DNA of 64,000 nt from Burkholderiaceae bacterium (GCA_019234815.1 JAFALA010000090.1:46857-110856); one strand, 5' to 3'; shown: positions 19,172 through 31,423, counted from the first letter of the stretch. The notes: a model not told the origin generated them from the letters alone. Made by a program: numbers and translations.

Positions 19172-20535
19172 GATGCTTTGGATTCGGTATCAGTGGACGA
19201 GGCGTTGGTAGGTGCATCTACGCTGCGCAGCAAGCCGCGGCTCATCCAGGCGACGAACTCGTCGTCGGTCTCGCCCTGCTCGGCCGACCAGTGCACGCGC
19301 CAGGGCTGGCGCGCCATGTCGCCGGTCGCGCCCTGCAAGTGCTGGGCCTGCGGATCGCCGAGCAGCGGCAGCAACTGGGCGCGGTAGGAGGCGCGCGCAT
19401 AGCTGTGGCCCAGCACGGCGGGCGCTAGGTCGTTTTCGGTCACGCCGGCGTCGGCCCAGGTCTGCAGCAGCACCTGCATGGTGCCCATGTCGGGCGGCAA
19501 CTCCATCACGGCCAGCTTGCCTTCGGGTGCGGGCTGGCCCTTGGGCAGGGGCGCGGGCTCTTCGGCCTGCGGCCGGTCGCGTTCGAATTCGGCCTCGGCG
19601 GTGTCCAGCAGTTCATGCTGAGACACCAGCACCGGCAGCACCGGGCGCGACAAGGCGCCCAGCGAGAGGTTTTCCAGGAAGGGCACGTTCTGCAGCCAGC
19701 GCCGCACGTCGGTGGTCGTGATGCCGGTGGAGCCCAGCGTGACGCGCTGGCGGTCGACCTGCTGCAGCGCACGGTTGAACTGGCTGGCCATGGCCAGCAG
19801 CCGCGCCTGCGCCAGGCCCAGCTCACGCGCCAGGCGCTCGAGCTTGGCATTGCCGTCGGCCTCGGCCTGCTCGATGATGGCCGACAGCGCATCACCGGCC
19901 CGCTCGACCAGTTTGAGCGCGCGCTCGAAACGCTGGCGCGCACGGCGCAGATGGAATTCGGAACCGCTGGCGATTGCATCGGCGAACTCGTCGTACAGGC
20001 GCGCCAGCTGGGCTTGCAGATGGTGCAGTTGCGCCGGGTCCAGCGTGCCAAGCTGATGCGCGCCGGTGACATTGGCGAGCAAAGCGGCCAGGTCGGCATC
20101 CTGCCCGTTGGACAGGCCCAGCGGCGACAAAATGCCGATCAGCTGCTGCGCCAGCGGCGTGATGGCGTACTGCTGGTTGGAGCCGTCCCAGGCCAGCAGA
20201 TCGGCCTCGCGCAGGCGCTTGAGCACCAGCTCCAGCGCCTCGTCGCGCAGCATGTGGAAATGGCGGTTCAGCGTGTCGCGCGGCAGGCGCGACTCGGGCA
20301 AGGCCATCAGCTCCATGAACACCCACAGGCGCAGCCGTACCAAGGCCGCCGGGCCGTGGAACAGCGCCCGCAACGCGTTCAGCAGCGTCTCGTTGCGCTC
20401 CAGCTGCCACCACAGCAGCGCCTCGCCGGGCGCGGCGCCTTCTCGAAAGTAGTCTTCGAAGCGGGTGGTGTCCTGCTCGGCCACCAAGTTGTCGGGCGCT
20501 TCGCCGGCGCCTCTTGTGTCGTCATACGCGGTCAT
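19168..20535 (-). CDS. kleisin-like (MukF/MksF/JetA-type) subunit
   Basis: N-terminal winged helix RDTLNRHFHMLRDEALELVLKRLREADLLAWDGSNQQYAITPLAQQL, long helical middle, 4-nt overlap (ATGA) with next gene. Confidence 0.6.
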   Translation of the reverse strand: MTAYDDTRGAGEAPDNLVAEQDTTRFEDYFREGAAPGEALLWWQLERNETLLNALRALFHGPAALVRLRLWVFMELMALPESRLPRDTLNRHFHMLRDEALELVLKRLREADLLAWDGSNQQYAITPLAQQLIGILSPLGLSNGQDADLAALLANVTGAHQLGTLDPAQLHHLQAQLARLYDEFADAIASGSEFHLRRARQRFERALKLVERAGDALSAIIEQAEADGNAKLERLARELGLAQARLLAMASQFNRALQQVDRQRVTLGSTGITTTDVRRWLQNVPFLENLSLGALSRPVLPVLVSQHELLDTAEAEFERDRPQAEEPAPLPKGQPAPEGKLAVMELPPDMGTMQVLLQTWADAGVTENDLAPAVLGHSYARASYRAQLLPLLGDPQAQHLQGATGDMARQPWRVHWSAEQGETDDEFVAWMSRGLLRSVDAPTNASSTDTESKAS

Positions 20536-20579
20536 GAGGGGATTATCTCAGGGCGGCAAAGCCCATCCAGTATCGAAAC

Positions 20580-21380
20580 TCAGGAGAACAGCTTCCAGAG
20601 GCGCGTCTCCAGGAACCAAGGAGGCAGGCGACTCGATGCAAGCCTGATGCTTTCAAAATCAGTCACTTCGGCGAGCAATTTGTGTTTGGAGCCCGAGTTG
20701 TCAAAGATATAGGCCCGATGCGCCAACTCGCAGGCCCGAGTCATCAGGTCGATCGACTTGCGATACCGCTCGATGACTTTGCTGTCATCAACGGGATGCC
20801 CGCCCTGCAACACACGCCGCCGCACCCGGTCAATATTGATTTCAGGATCGTCTGTCGCCACGAAGTAAAGATAGACGCGATAACCGCGCGACCTGGCCTC
20901 CCTCATGAAATCGATCTTCGACGCATGGGACATCACCGTCTCGAACGTGAAGGTCTGTCGCGCCCTGAGCAGTTCGTGGCGGACGGCGTCTGCCAGTGCG
21001 GCGGCCAGGTACGAGTCGTAAGGACCTGGCACATGGAGCGTCATGCTCTTGTCGAGGGTCATGCCCGCGAGCAAAACTGGCAGATTGAGTCGCTTTTCAA
21101 AGCCCGAGGTACTGAGGCTCTGTTTGATCCGTTCCAGCACCTTGCCTGCCACACCGCGAACGCGACGTTTGCACAAGTCCAGACGCCCCTGCGTTGCCTT
21201 GAGCTCGCGCTCCATCTCGTCGGCGTTGACGAACGTACCTATCCACTGGGGCTTGAGGTCGAGCATGATTGTGCTCTTACCTGAGCCGTTGGGTCCGGCA
21301 AGAATTCTCAGACGCGGTTGCGCCTGCCGGGTCACCACGGGCCTGACGGTCCTACCGTCGCCCGCCGATTTACTTGACAC
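20580..21380 (-). CDS. zeta-toxin / COG4185-type P-loop kinase, putative toxin
   Basis: RLRILAGPNGSGKSTIMLDLK, FVNADEMERELK, FTFETVMSHASKIDFMREARSRGYRVYLYFVATDDPEINIDRVRRRV. Confidence 0.85.
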   Translation of the reverse strand: MSSKSAGDGRTVRPVVTRQAQPRLRILAGPNGSGKSTIMLDLKPQWIGTFVNADEMERELKATQGRLDLCKRRVRGVAGKVLERIKQSLSTSGFEKRLNLPVLLAGMTLDKSMTLHVPGPYDSYLAAALADAVRHELLRARQTFTFETVMSHASKIDFMREARSRGYRVYLYFVATDDPEINIDRVRRRVLQGGHPVDDSKVIERYRKSIDLMTRACELAHRAYIFDNSGSKHKLLAEVTDFESIRLASSRLPPWFLETRLWKLFS

Positions 21381-21624
21381 GCTTGAGAACAGTACCCGGC
21401 TTGACGCGCTTGCCCAGCGGCAGCGCCTTGATCACCGTCACGGAGCCGTCGCGCTTGCGCTCGACAAGCTGCCCCTTGCTCGTCTTCACCGTGACAGCGC
21501 CGGTCAGCTTGAGCGTCGCTTTATAGGCGTCGTGACCCGCTTTCGCCGCGAGCTGCGGGATGCGCTGCTCGGCGATTTGCATCCCTCGTTCGGTGAGGGG
21601 GGTCCGATTGGTACGTGAAGACAT
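21370..21624 (-). CDS. putative cognate antitoxin (84 aa)
   Basis: Small ORF directly upstream of and overlapping the zeta-like kinase by 11 bp; MSSRTNRTPLTERGMQIAEQRIPQLAAKAGHDAYKATLKLTG. Confidence 0.65.
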   Translation of the reverse strand: MSSRTNRTPLTERGMQIAEQRIPQLAAKAGHDAYKATLKLTGAVTVKTSKGQLVERKRDGSVTVIKALPLGKRVKPGTVLKRVK

Positions 21625-21629
21625 GGTGA

Positions 21630-21643
21630 TTCGTTTAAACGAA
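21630..21643. promoter_or_regulatory. 14-bp perfect palindrome TTCGTTTAAACGAA, candidate operator of the TA pair
   Basis: Perfect inverted repeat immediately upstream of the antitoxin ATG at 21624; related half-motif AGTTTAAC follows at about 21652. Confidence 0.55.
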
Positions 21644-21715
21644 GTCCTGTCAGTTTAACAGTCGTAACCGGAAATGGTGATACGTAGGAAGGCAACTGAA
21701 CGCCATCCTGCCACC

Positions 21716-24079
21716 TCACACCGCCAACACCCGCGCCACCTTCTGCATGCCCTCGACCGCCTTGCCCTTGCGCGCGCGCTTGCCGATGTGCTGCATCAGC
21801 GCCGCGCCCTTGAGCACCTCGTCCTTGGGCTTGCCGCCGCGGCCCGAGCCGAGCACGCGCAGTTGCTGGTCGAAGGCGGCGACGCTCAGCAATTGGTCTT
21901 TGCCTTCGAGCTCCATCAGCGTCAGGCCTCGGCCGCCCTTGGGCTGGTGCTTGAGCTCATCGAGCGGGTAGACCAGTAGTCGACCGTCCATCGACAGGCA
22001 GGCGAGGTTCAGCGTCAGCACATCGCCTTGCACCGGGCTGGGCGGCAGCGGCAGTTCATTGCCCTCCAATGACAGGAAGGTCTTGCCGGCCTTCTGGCGT
22101 CCGACCAGGTCACCCACCAGCGCGATCAGGCCGAAGCCGCCGGTATTGGCCAGCACCAGGCGCTGGCTCGCGCCAGCTGCAAAGTAATGCGCGATCTGGC
22201 TGCCGCTTTCGAGCTCGATCAGGGTCGTGATGGGCTGGCCGTCGCCGCGCCCGCCGGGCAGCACCGAGACCGGCACCGAGTAGACGCGCCCGTTGTTGCC
22301 GAACACGATCAAGGGGTCGATGCTGCGGCACTGAAAGGTGCCGTAGAGCTGGTCGCCGGACTTGAAGCTCAGGGCCGCCGCGTCGACCTCGTGGCCCTTG
22401 AGCGCGCGCACCCAGCCCTTCATGCTGACCACGACCGTGACGGGCTCGTCGACCACGCGCACTTCGGCCACGGCGCGCTTTTCTTCCTGGATCAGGGTGC
22501 GGCGCTCGTCGCCGAAGGTTTTGGCGTCGGCCTCGATCTCCTTGACCACGATGCGCTTGAGCACGCCGGGGTTGCCCAGGATGTCCTCGAGCTTGCCCTG
22601 CTCTTCGCGCAGCTTGCCGAGTTCCTGCTCGATCTTGATGGCTTCCAGGCGCGCCAGCTGGCGCAGGCGGATTTCGAGAATGTCTTCCGCCTGGATCTCG
22701 CTGAGCCTGAAGCGCTCGATCAGCGCGGCCTTGGGCTCGTCGGACTGGCGGATGATGGCGATCACCTCGTCGATGTTGAGCAGCACCAGCTGGCGGCCTT
22801 CCAGCACGTGGATGCGCGCCAGCACCTTGTCCAGCCGATGCTGGCTGCGGCGCTGCACGGTGGCCAGGCGGTAGCCCAGCCATTCGACCAGGATCTGGCG
22901 CAGGCTTTTCTGCGTGGGCCGGCCGTCCGCGCCGATCATGGTCATGTTGATCGCGGCGCTGGTCTCCAGGCTGGTGTGGGCCAGCAAGGTCGTGATCAGT
23001 TCCTGCTGCTCGATGGTTCGGCTCTTGGGTTCGAACACGAGACGCACGGCGGCGTCCTTGCTCGACTCGTCGCGCACGCCGTCCAGCACCGCCAGCAGCG
23101 AGGCCTTGAGCTGCATCTGCTCCTGGCTGAGCGCCTTCTTGCCGGCCTTGACCTTGGGGTTGGACAGCTCCTCGATCTCCTCCAGCACCTTCTGGCTGCT
23201 GACGCCATGCGGCAGCTTGGTGACGACCAGCTGCCACTGGCCGCGCGCCAGGTCCTCGATCTTCCAGCGCGCGCGCAGCTTCAGGCTGCCGCGTCCGCTG
23301 CGGTAGGCAGCGCGGATGTCGTCCTGCGGGCTGATGAGCTGGCCGCCGCCCGGATAGTCGGGGCCGGGGACCAGGTCGAACAGCTCCTCGTCGCTGAGCT
23401 TCTCGTTCTTGAGCAGGGCCACGGCCGCCGCCGCGACCTCGCGCAGGTTGTGGCTGGGCACCTCGGTGGCCAGGCCCACGGCAATGCCGCTGGCGCCGTT
23501 GAGCAGCACAAAGGGCAGCCGCGCCGGCAGTTGGCGCGGTTCCTCGGTCGAGCCGTCGTAATTGGCAATGAACTCGACCGTGCCTTCGTCGATCTCGTCG
23601 AGCAGCAGGCGGGTGATGGGGGCCAGGCGCGCCTCGGTATAACGCATCGCGGCGGCGCCGTCGCCGTCGCGGCTGCCGAAATTGCCCTGGCCGTCGATCA
23701 GCGGATAGCGCTGGCTGAAGTCCTGCGCCATGCGCACCAGGGCGTCATAGGCCGCCTGGTCGCCGTGCGGGTGAAAGCGGCCCAGCACATCGCCGACCAC
23801 GCGCGCGCTCTTGACCGCCTTGGGGCCGGCCGCCGTCGTGAAGGCCAGGCCCATGCGCTCCATCGAGTACAGGATGCGGCGCTGCACCGGCTTCTGGCCG
23901 TCGCAGACATCGGGCAAGGCCCGGCCCTTGACCACCGACAGCGCGTACTCCAGGTAGGCGCGTTCGGCATAGGCGGCCAGGCTCAACGCGTCGCCGCCGT
24001 CGTCGGTGGGCGGCGAGGACTGAGGTCGGGCGGGCGATGGAGATTCAGGGTCGTCGAAATTGAAGGAATTCTGGTTCAT
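21716..24079 (-). CDS. parC: DNA topoisomerase IV subunit A
   Basis: [41 protein letters not shown] active-site region; 787 aa. Confidence 0.95.
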   Translation of the reverse strand: MNQNSFNFDDPESPSPARPQSSPPTDDGGDALSLAAYAERAYLEYALSVVKGRALPDVCDGQKPVQRRILYSMERMGLAFTTAAGPKAVKSARVVGDVLGRFHPHGDQAAYDALVRMAQDFSQRYPLIDGQGNFGSRDGDGAAAMRYTEARLAPITRLLLDEIDEGTVEFIANYDGSTEEPRQLPARLPFVLLNGASGIAVGLATEVPSHNLREVAAAAVALLKNEKLSDEELFDLVPGPDYPGGGQLISPQDDIRAAYRSGRGSLKLRARWKIEDLARGQWQLVVTKLPHGVSSQKVLEEIEELSNPKVKAGKKALSQEQMQLKASLLAVLDGVRDESSKDAAVRLVFEPKSRTIEQQELITTLLAHTSLETSAAINMTMIGADGRPTQKSLRQILVEWLGYRLATVQRRSQHRLDKVLARIHVLEGRQLVLLNIDEVIAIIRQSDEPKAALIERFRLSEIQAEDILEIRLRQLARLEAIKIEQELGKLREEQGKLEDILGNPGVLKRIVVKEIEADAKTFGDERRTLIQEEKRAVAEVRVVDEPVTVVVSMKGWVRALKGHEVDAAALSFKSGDQLYGTFQCRSIDPLIVFGNNGRVYSVPVSVLPGGRGDGQPITTLIELESGSQIAHYFAAGASQRLVLANTGGFGLIALVGDLVGRQKAGKTFLSLEGNELPLPPSPVQGDVLTLNLACLSMDGRLLVYPLDELKHQPKGGRGLTLMELEGKDQLLSVAAFDQQLRVLGSGRGGKPKDEVLKGAALMQHIGKRARKGKAVEGMQKVARVLAV

Positions 24080-24816
24080 GGTGTCGCTGATTTCGCAAGT
24101 CGCTCGGCTGACCTGACACGGTGTTCAGCCTGCTCAATTTTCATCTGCTGCGCCAGGGCCGGCAGGCTGCGCTGCAGCAAGGCCCAGTACAGCTCCAGCA
24201 CCATGTGCACATGGGCCTGTGTCTCGTCGATGGGCGGCATTTTGCCGCCAGCGCGACGCACCGCCCCCTCGCCTGCGTTCCAGGCGGCCAGCGCTGCGTC
24301 GACATGGCCGAAGCGGCGTATCAGGTCGGCCAGCATGCGCGCGCCGATCTGCACATTGCTGCGCGGATCGAGCAAGAGATCCAGGGCCGGACGCTGCGCC
24401 TCCTGCGGCGTCGCGTAGCGCTGCGCCGCCACGGCCGAGATCTGCATCAGCCCCGTTGCGCCGCGCGGCGACACCGCATCGCGCTTGTAACCGGATTCGA
24501 CGGCGATCACCGCCTCCAGCAACTCGGCGTCCACGCCGTTGCTGCGCGCGGCCTCCCGCACATAAGGCTGCACCGACAGCACCTCGGGCGCAAAGTCCAG
24601 CCAGGTCAGCAACTGCCCGCCCGCATCGGTCTTGCCCGGGACCTTCAAGGGGTCCGCAGTATCGCTCATCACGGCCTGGAAGCGGCTGTCGAGCCGGCTG
24701 CCGGAGAAATGCGCCACCCGGTCGCCGTCGACATAACCCCAGAGTTCAGCGCGAGCAGACTGGACCAAGCCGGCCAGCGCCAACAATGCCAACAGGCAGG
24801 TGAAAAACCGCTTCAT
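24076..24816 (-). CDS. lytic transglycosylase domain-containing protein
   Basis: [28 protein letters not shown] motif; signal peptide; overlaps parC start by 4 bp. Confidence 0.9.
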   Translation of the reverse strand: MKRFFTCLLALLALAGLVQSARAELWGYVDGDRVAHFSGSRLDSRFQAVMSDTADPLKVPGKTDAGGQLLTWLDFAPEVLSVQPYVREAARSNGVDAELLEAVIAVESGYKRDAVSPRGATGLMQISAVAAQRYATPQEAQRPALDLLLDPRSNVQIGARMLADLIRRFGHVDAALAAWNAGEGAVRRAGGKMPPIDETQAHVHMVLELYWALLQRSLPALAQQMKIEQAEHRVRSAERLAKSATP

Positions 24817-25367
24817 GTGCCCTCTTCCCCCAGCGCCGTGCGCGCGCGGTACTCGCGGTCCAGCATGGACATGACGATCAGGCTGTCATAGCCGTCCGCG
24901 CCCTCGCCCGTGACGCGCACGCTCTCGCGCAGGCGGCCCTCCTCGACAAAGCCCTCGCTCGCATACAGCTTCAAGGCGCGCGCATTGAGCGCCTTGACGT
25001 CCAGCCAGAAGCGGTGCGCATGCAGCTGGGTGAAGGCGAGCTTCTTGAGTTCGCGCACGCAGATGCGGCCCAAGCCCTGTCCCTTGGTTTCAAGCACCAG
25101 GCGTTTCATCTCGATCGAGCCATGCGGATTGCGGCAACCCTGCAAAATCGCATAACCGATGCGGCTGTTGCCCGCCGTGCTGCCCGGAAGGTCATCTCGC
25201 TCGATGATGAAGTGGCGCGAATCGGGAAAGCGGATCGCACCCTCGTGCTGCATGCGCTCCCAGGGCGTGATGAAGGGCAGGTTCGCCACGTCGCTCTCCA
25301 GCGACACCACGTAGTCGAGGTCGGACAGCATGGTCGGGCGCAAATGCAGGCGGGGCTGATTCATCAT
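24813..25367 (-). CDS. GNAT family N-acetyltransferase
   Basis: HLRPTMLSDLDYVVSLE...LVLETKGQGLGRICVRELKKLAFTQLHAHRFWLDVKALNARALKLYASEGF. Confidence 0.9.
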   Translation of the reverse strand: MMNQPRLHLRPTMLSDLDYVVSLESDVANLPFITPWERMQHEGAIRFPDSRHFIIERDDLPGSTAGNSRIGYAILQGCRNPHGSIEMKRLVLETKGQGLGRICVRELKKLAFTQLHAHRFWLDVKALNARALKLYASEGFVEEGRLRESVRVTGEGADGYDSLIVMSMLDREYRARTALGEEGT

Positions 25368-25472
25368 CCTTCCATTCTGCACACGACCTTGCAACAGCGA
25401 GCGCCGATAAAACGCGGGTTCAGGCGACTACTTCACACGGCTGCTTCATGTGGCTGCGTCAGGCGGCGGCCT

Positions 25473-27482
<2,010 letters not shown>

Positions 27483-27581
27483 GGGGCGGCATTGTAGGGA
27501 GAGCTCACTCAACCAAAACCTCGCCCAAGCCAGGCGGACTGCGCTAGAGTCCGCGCGGATGTAGCGTTGGAGGTTTTTTTG

Positions 27582-29054
27582 ATGGCCACGTCCCCCGCCA
27601 CTGCGCCGTCTGCGCAAGCGCCCTTGCGTTCGTTCTCGGACCTGCCCGGCCCGCGCCGCATGCCGGTGTTCGGCAATGCGCTGCAGATCGACCGGACCCG
27701 TTTTCATCAGCAACTCGAAGGATGGGCGCAGGAGTTCGGCCCGCTGTACCGGCTGCGCTTCGTGGCGCGCGACGTGCTGGTGGTCGGCGACCATGCCGAA
27801 ATCGCCAAGATCCTGCGCAATCGGCCGGACGGCTTTCATCGCACCAGCCGCCTCAACGAAATCTGGACCGAGATGGGCCTGCCGCCCGGCGTGTTCGGCG
27901 CCAACGGCGAAACCTGGAAGGCGCAGCGCCGCATGGTGATGGCCGGGTTCGATCCGGCCCACGTGAAATCGTACTTTCCCAGCCTGCTCAAGGTTTCGCG
28001 GCGCCTGGCGCGGCGCTGGCAGCGTGCTGCGGACGAGCAGGCCTTCATCGACCTGCAGCCCGACCTGATGCGCTTCACCGTCGACACCATCGCCGGACTG
28101 GCCTTCGGCGCGGACGTGGACACGCTGTCGAGCGACGACGACGTCATACAGCGGCACCTGGACCAGATCTTCCCGGCCCTGTTCAAGCGCATCCTGGCCC
28201 CCATCCCCTGGTGGCGCTGGTGGCCCTCTGCGGCAGACAAGGCCTTGAAGACCAGCCTGCTGGAGGTGCAGGCCGCCGTGACGGACTTCATCGCCAAGGC
28301 CAGGGCCCGCATGCAGGAGCGCCCCGAGCTGGCGCGCCAACCCGAGAACCTGTTGCAGGCCATGATCGTCGCGGCCGATGCCGAAGGCGGCGCCCTGAAC
28401 GATGAGCAGGTGGCCGGCAATGTGTTGACCATGCTGCTGGCCGGCGAAGACACCACCGCCAACACCCTGGCCTGGATGCTGCACCTGCTCTGGACCCATC
28501 CCCATGAGCTCAAGCGCGCGACCGAGGAGGTCCGGCAGGTCCTGGGCGCAGCCCGTGAACCCGGCCTGGAGCACCTGGCTGCGCTCGATTTCATCGAGGC
28601 CTGCGCGCATGAGACCATGCGCCTCAAGCCCGTGGCGCCCATGCTGCCCCTTCAGGCGGCCACCGAGCTGCAGATCGCCGACGTGGCGGTCCCGCGCAAC
28701 TGCGTCGTCATCAGCCTGCTGCGCCGCGACAGCGTCAGCGACGCGCATGTGCCGCAGGCCGGGGAATTCCTGCCCGACCGCTGGCTGCAGGACGGCGAGC
28801 CCGGACAGCCCACGCATCTGGCAACGCAGGCCAAGCGCATTTCCATGCCTTTTGGCGCCGGCCCGCGCATCTGCCCCGGCCGCTACCTGGCGCTGATGGA
28901 AATGAAGATGGCCATGGCCACCCTGCTGGCAAACTTTGACATCGTGGACGTCAGCACGGCCGACGGGCAGGCGCCGCTGGAATACCTGAACTTCACCATG
29001 GCGCCACTGGGCTTGCGGATGCGCTTGAATGCCAGGCTGCCGGCCCATGGCTGA
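27582..29054 (+). CDS. cytochrome P450
   Basis: AGEDTTANT I-helix, ETMRLKP (ExxR), heme-binding FGAGPRICPGRYLA. Confidence 0.95.
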   Translation: MATSPATAPSAQAPLRSFSDLPGPRRMPVFGNALQIDRTRFHQQLEGWAQEFGPLYRLRFVARDVLVVGDHAEIAKILRNRPDGFHRTSRLNEIWTEMGLPPGVFGANGETWKAQRRMVMAGFDPAHVKSYFPSLLKVSRRLARRWQRAADEQAFIDLQPDLMRFTVDTIAGLAFGADVDTLSSDDDVIQRHLDQIFPALFKRILAPIPWWRWWPSAADKALKTSLLEVQAAVTDFIAKARARMQERPELARQPENLLQAMIVAADAEGGALNDEQVAGNVLTMLLAGEDTTANTLAWMLHLLWTHPHELKRATEEVRQVLGAAREPGLEHLAALDFIEACAHETMRLKPVAPMLPLQAATELQIADVAVPRNCVVISLLRRDSVSDAHVPQAGEFLPDRWLQDGEPGQPTHLATQAKRISMPFGAGPRICPGRYLALMEMKMAMATLLANFDIVDVSTADGQAPLEYLNFTMAPLGLRMRLNARLPAHG

Positions 29055-29177
29055 GCCCCCTGACGGACAAAGAGTGAAAGAAGAACGGAAGACGGTCGAA
29101 AAGGTTCGAACAGGGGGCGGCCGCCCCGAAAAAGCGGCGTAGCATGTGCGGCTGCTTTTCAGGCTCCCGACCCGTAC

Positions 29178-30803
29178 ATGCTCGATTCGTTCCGTCGTCT
29201 TCTCCCTCTCGTGGCAGCGATCGCCGCCGCCGCATGGGTGCCGAGCGCTGCGGCGCAAAGCTCGCCGCCCGCGCCCGGCAAGGCCGCGTCCTCGGCATCC
29301 TCAATGCCTGCGTCTTCAGCGGCCCCAGCGGCTTCAGCAGCATCAGCAGCCAGTAGCGACACGAACGAGGCCACCGCCCCTGAACCCACGACCATCCCCG
29401 CCTTCAAGGCCAGCGCGCCGCTGAACCTGGAGCTTTTCAACGCGCAATGGTTCGACGGCACGAGCTTCAAGCGTGGCAGCCTGTTCGTGGAAAACGGCTA
29501 TTTCGTTTCGCAACGCCCCAAGCACCTGAACCGGCGCATGGACCTGAAGGGCGAATTCCTGATCGCGCCGCTGGGCGAGGCCCACAACAACAACCTGCAA
29601 AGTGAGTGGGGCGTGGGCAATTTTGCCCAGCGCTACATGCAGGACGGCGTGTTCTACGCCGCCATGCTGTGCGGTGACCCTGCGAACGTCAATCCGGTGC
29701 GAGGCAAGCTGAACCAGCCTGACACGCCCGACACCCTTTTCGTGACGGCCTGCATCACTGCCTCGGACGGCTATCCCCTGGCCATGCTGCTGGCCAGCCC
29801 GGTGGCGGCCGGCCAGCCCGCGCCCAAGGTGGCCGACTTCGCCGACAAGCAGTTGCTGCTGATGGACAGTCCGACCGAAGTCGATCTCAAGTGGCCCCTG
29901 GTGGCCGCGCGCAGGACCGATCTCGTCAAACTGGTCTTCAGCTATCACGACCGACCGGAATACCATGGCCGCCCGGCTCAAATGGGCCGGCTCGGCGTGA
30001 CCCCCGCGACCGCCGCCGCCATCGTCCGCCATGCCCACCACGACGGCTTGAAGGTGGTCGCGCATGTCGAGACGGCCACAGACTTCGAAGCGGCAATTCG
30101 CGCCGGCGTTGACCAGATCGGTCACCTGCCAGGCTACTTCGACCACAACGACGACGGCCCCGAGCGCTTCCAGATCGCGCCGGCCGTCGCGGCCATGGCT
30201 GCGAAGCAAAAGGTCGAGGTGGTGACGGGCACGGCCGCCAGCAACTTGTTCGCGATGGATGCCGCCCAGCGCGAGCAGATCCGGCAAACCCAGGCCGGCA
30301 ACCTGCGCCTGCTGAAGTCGGCCGGCGTGCCGTTGCTGCTGGGATCGGACGTTTTCACGGGGACCTCGCTGACCGAGTTGCAGAACCTGGCCGGCTTGAA
30401 TGTCTGGAGCAATGCCGAACTGCTGCGCATGGCCAGCGTCGACACACCGAAGGCCCTGTTCCCCAAGCGCCGCATCGGCTGCTTCGAGGCCGGATGCGAG
30501 GCCTCCTTCCTGGTGCTGGCGGGCAACCCGCTGCAAGACTTGGCCATGCTGGACCACCCGCTGCTGCGCGTCAAGCAAGGCCGCCTGCTGTCGCAGATGG
30601 AAGACGTCGCCCGTGCCAGCAGCCTGACGCAGGCCGCGGTCGCCAAACCCGGCCGGGCCGGACGGGCCGCCAAGGGCATGGCGGCCCGCCACGCCGCCCA
30701 TGCCAGGTCGGCTGCAACCGCGGCGACGGGCAAGTCCAAGCCCAAGTCCAAAACCAAGGCGGCGGCGAAATCCAGCCGCCCCGCCCCGGCCCGATCGCAG
30801 TGA
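29178..30803 (+). CDS. exported amidohydrolase family protein
   Basis: Signal peptide; FLIAPLGEAHNNN, VVAHVETATDFEAAIRAGVDQIGHL, LGSDVFTG; Lys/Ala-rich C-terminal tail. Confidence 0.8.
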   Translation: MLDSFRRLLPLVAAIAAAAWVPSAAAQSSPPAPGKAASSASSMPASSAAPAASAASAASSDTNEATAPEPTTIPAFKASAPLNLELFNAQWFDGTSFKRGSLFVENGYFVSQRPKHLNRRMDLKGEFLIAPLGEAHNNNLQSEWGVGNFAQRYMQDGVFYAAMLCGDPANVNPVRGKLNQPDTPDTLFVTACITASDGYPLAMLLASPVAAGQPAPKVADFADKQLLLMDSPTEVDLKWPLVAARRTDLVKLVFSYHDRPEYHGRPAQMGRLGVTPATAAAIVRHAHHDGLKVVAHVETATDFEAAIRAGVDQIGHLPGYFDHNDDGPERFQIAPAVAAMAAKQKVEVVTGTAASNLFAMDAAQREQIRQTQAGNLRLLKSAGVPLLLGSDVFTGTSLTELQNLAGLNVWSNAELLRMASVDTPKALFPKRRIGCFEAGCEASFLVLAGNPLQDLAMLDHPLLRVKQGRLLSQMEDVARASSLTQAAVAKPGRAGRAAKGMAARHAAHARSAATAATGKSKPKSKTKAAAKSSRPAPARSQ

Positions 30804-31360
30804 GCATTGCGCCAAACCCCTCCGCCTGGCTGACACGCTGGCCGCAGGCGCTGCGCCCGGGCGCCCGCGCCCTCGATCTCGCCTGCGGCTCGGGCCGCAA
30901 TTTCCGCCATCTGGCCCAGCGGGGCTTGAAGGTCACCGGCGTGGATCGCGATGCGCAAGCCACGGAAGGCCTGCGCGCCCTGGGCGAAGTGCTGGTTGCC
31001 GACCTCGAGGCGGGCCCCTGGCCGCTCGCTGGCCGGCAATTCGACCTCGTCGTGGTGTGCAACTACCTGTGGCGCCCCTGTTTCCAGCAAGTCCTGGATT
31101 GCTTGGCGCCCGGCGCCTGGCTGATCTATGAGACCTTTGCCGACGGCCAGCAGACCGTGGGCCGGCCCGGCCGCCCCGAATTCCTGCTGCAGCCTGGAGA
31201 ATTGCTCAGCCTGTGCGCCGGATTGCGCGTGGTGGGCTTTGAAGACGGATTTTCTTTGCCCGACGTGGCCGGCGGTGTCGGCGAACGCTTCGTCCAGCGC
31301 GTTGCAGCAGTGCGCGAAGACCCGGCCACGGCCCCGTTCCCCCGCTATTTCCTGACTTGA
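30800..31360 (+). CDS. class I SAM-dependent methyltransferase
   Basis: ALDLACGSGRNFRHLAQRGLKVTGVDRD; GTG start overlapping upstream stop (GTGA). Confidence 0.9.
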   Translation: MSIAPNPSAWLTRWPQALRPGARALDLACGSGRNFRHLAQRGLKVTGVDRDAQATEGLRALGEVLVADLEAGPWPLAGRQFDLVVVCNYLWRPCFQQVLDCLAPGAWLIYETFADGQQTVGRPGRPEFLLQPGELLSLCAGLRVVGFEDGFSLPDVAGGVGERFVQRVAAVREDPATAPFPRYFLT

Positions 31361-31423
31361 ACGAAATGCTCGGCGGGAGTGCCGCGGCGCTTCAGTAGAA
31401 TCGACAGATTGCAAGGAACTCTC

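Noticed and set aside
15597-19217. 1206-aa minus ORF as a single protein
   Set aside because: Frame extends upstream through the KITE-like gene; the SMC ATPase starts at ATG 18416, as the conserved N-terminus MFHLQSLELLHWDYC shows.
22187-24418. 743-aa plus ORF opposite parC
   Set aside because: His/Leu/Gln/Gly-rich composition typical of antisense frames in GC-rich DNA; parC is clear on the other strand.
29114-29127. Perfect palindrome GGGGCGGCCGCCCC before the amidohydrolase gene
   Set aside because: Short GC-only palindrome, expected by chance in this composition; no T-tract or supporting context.
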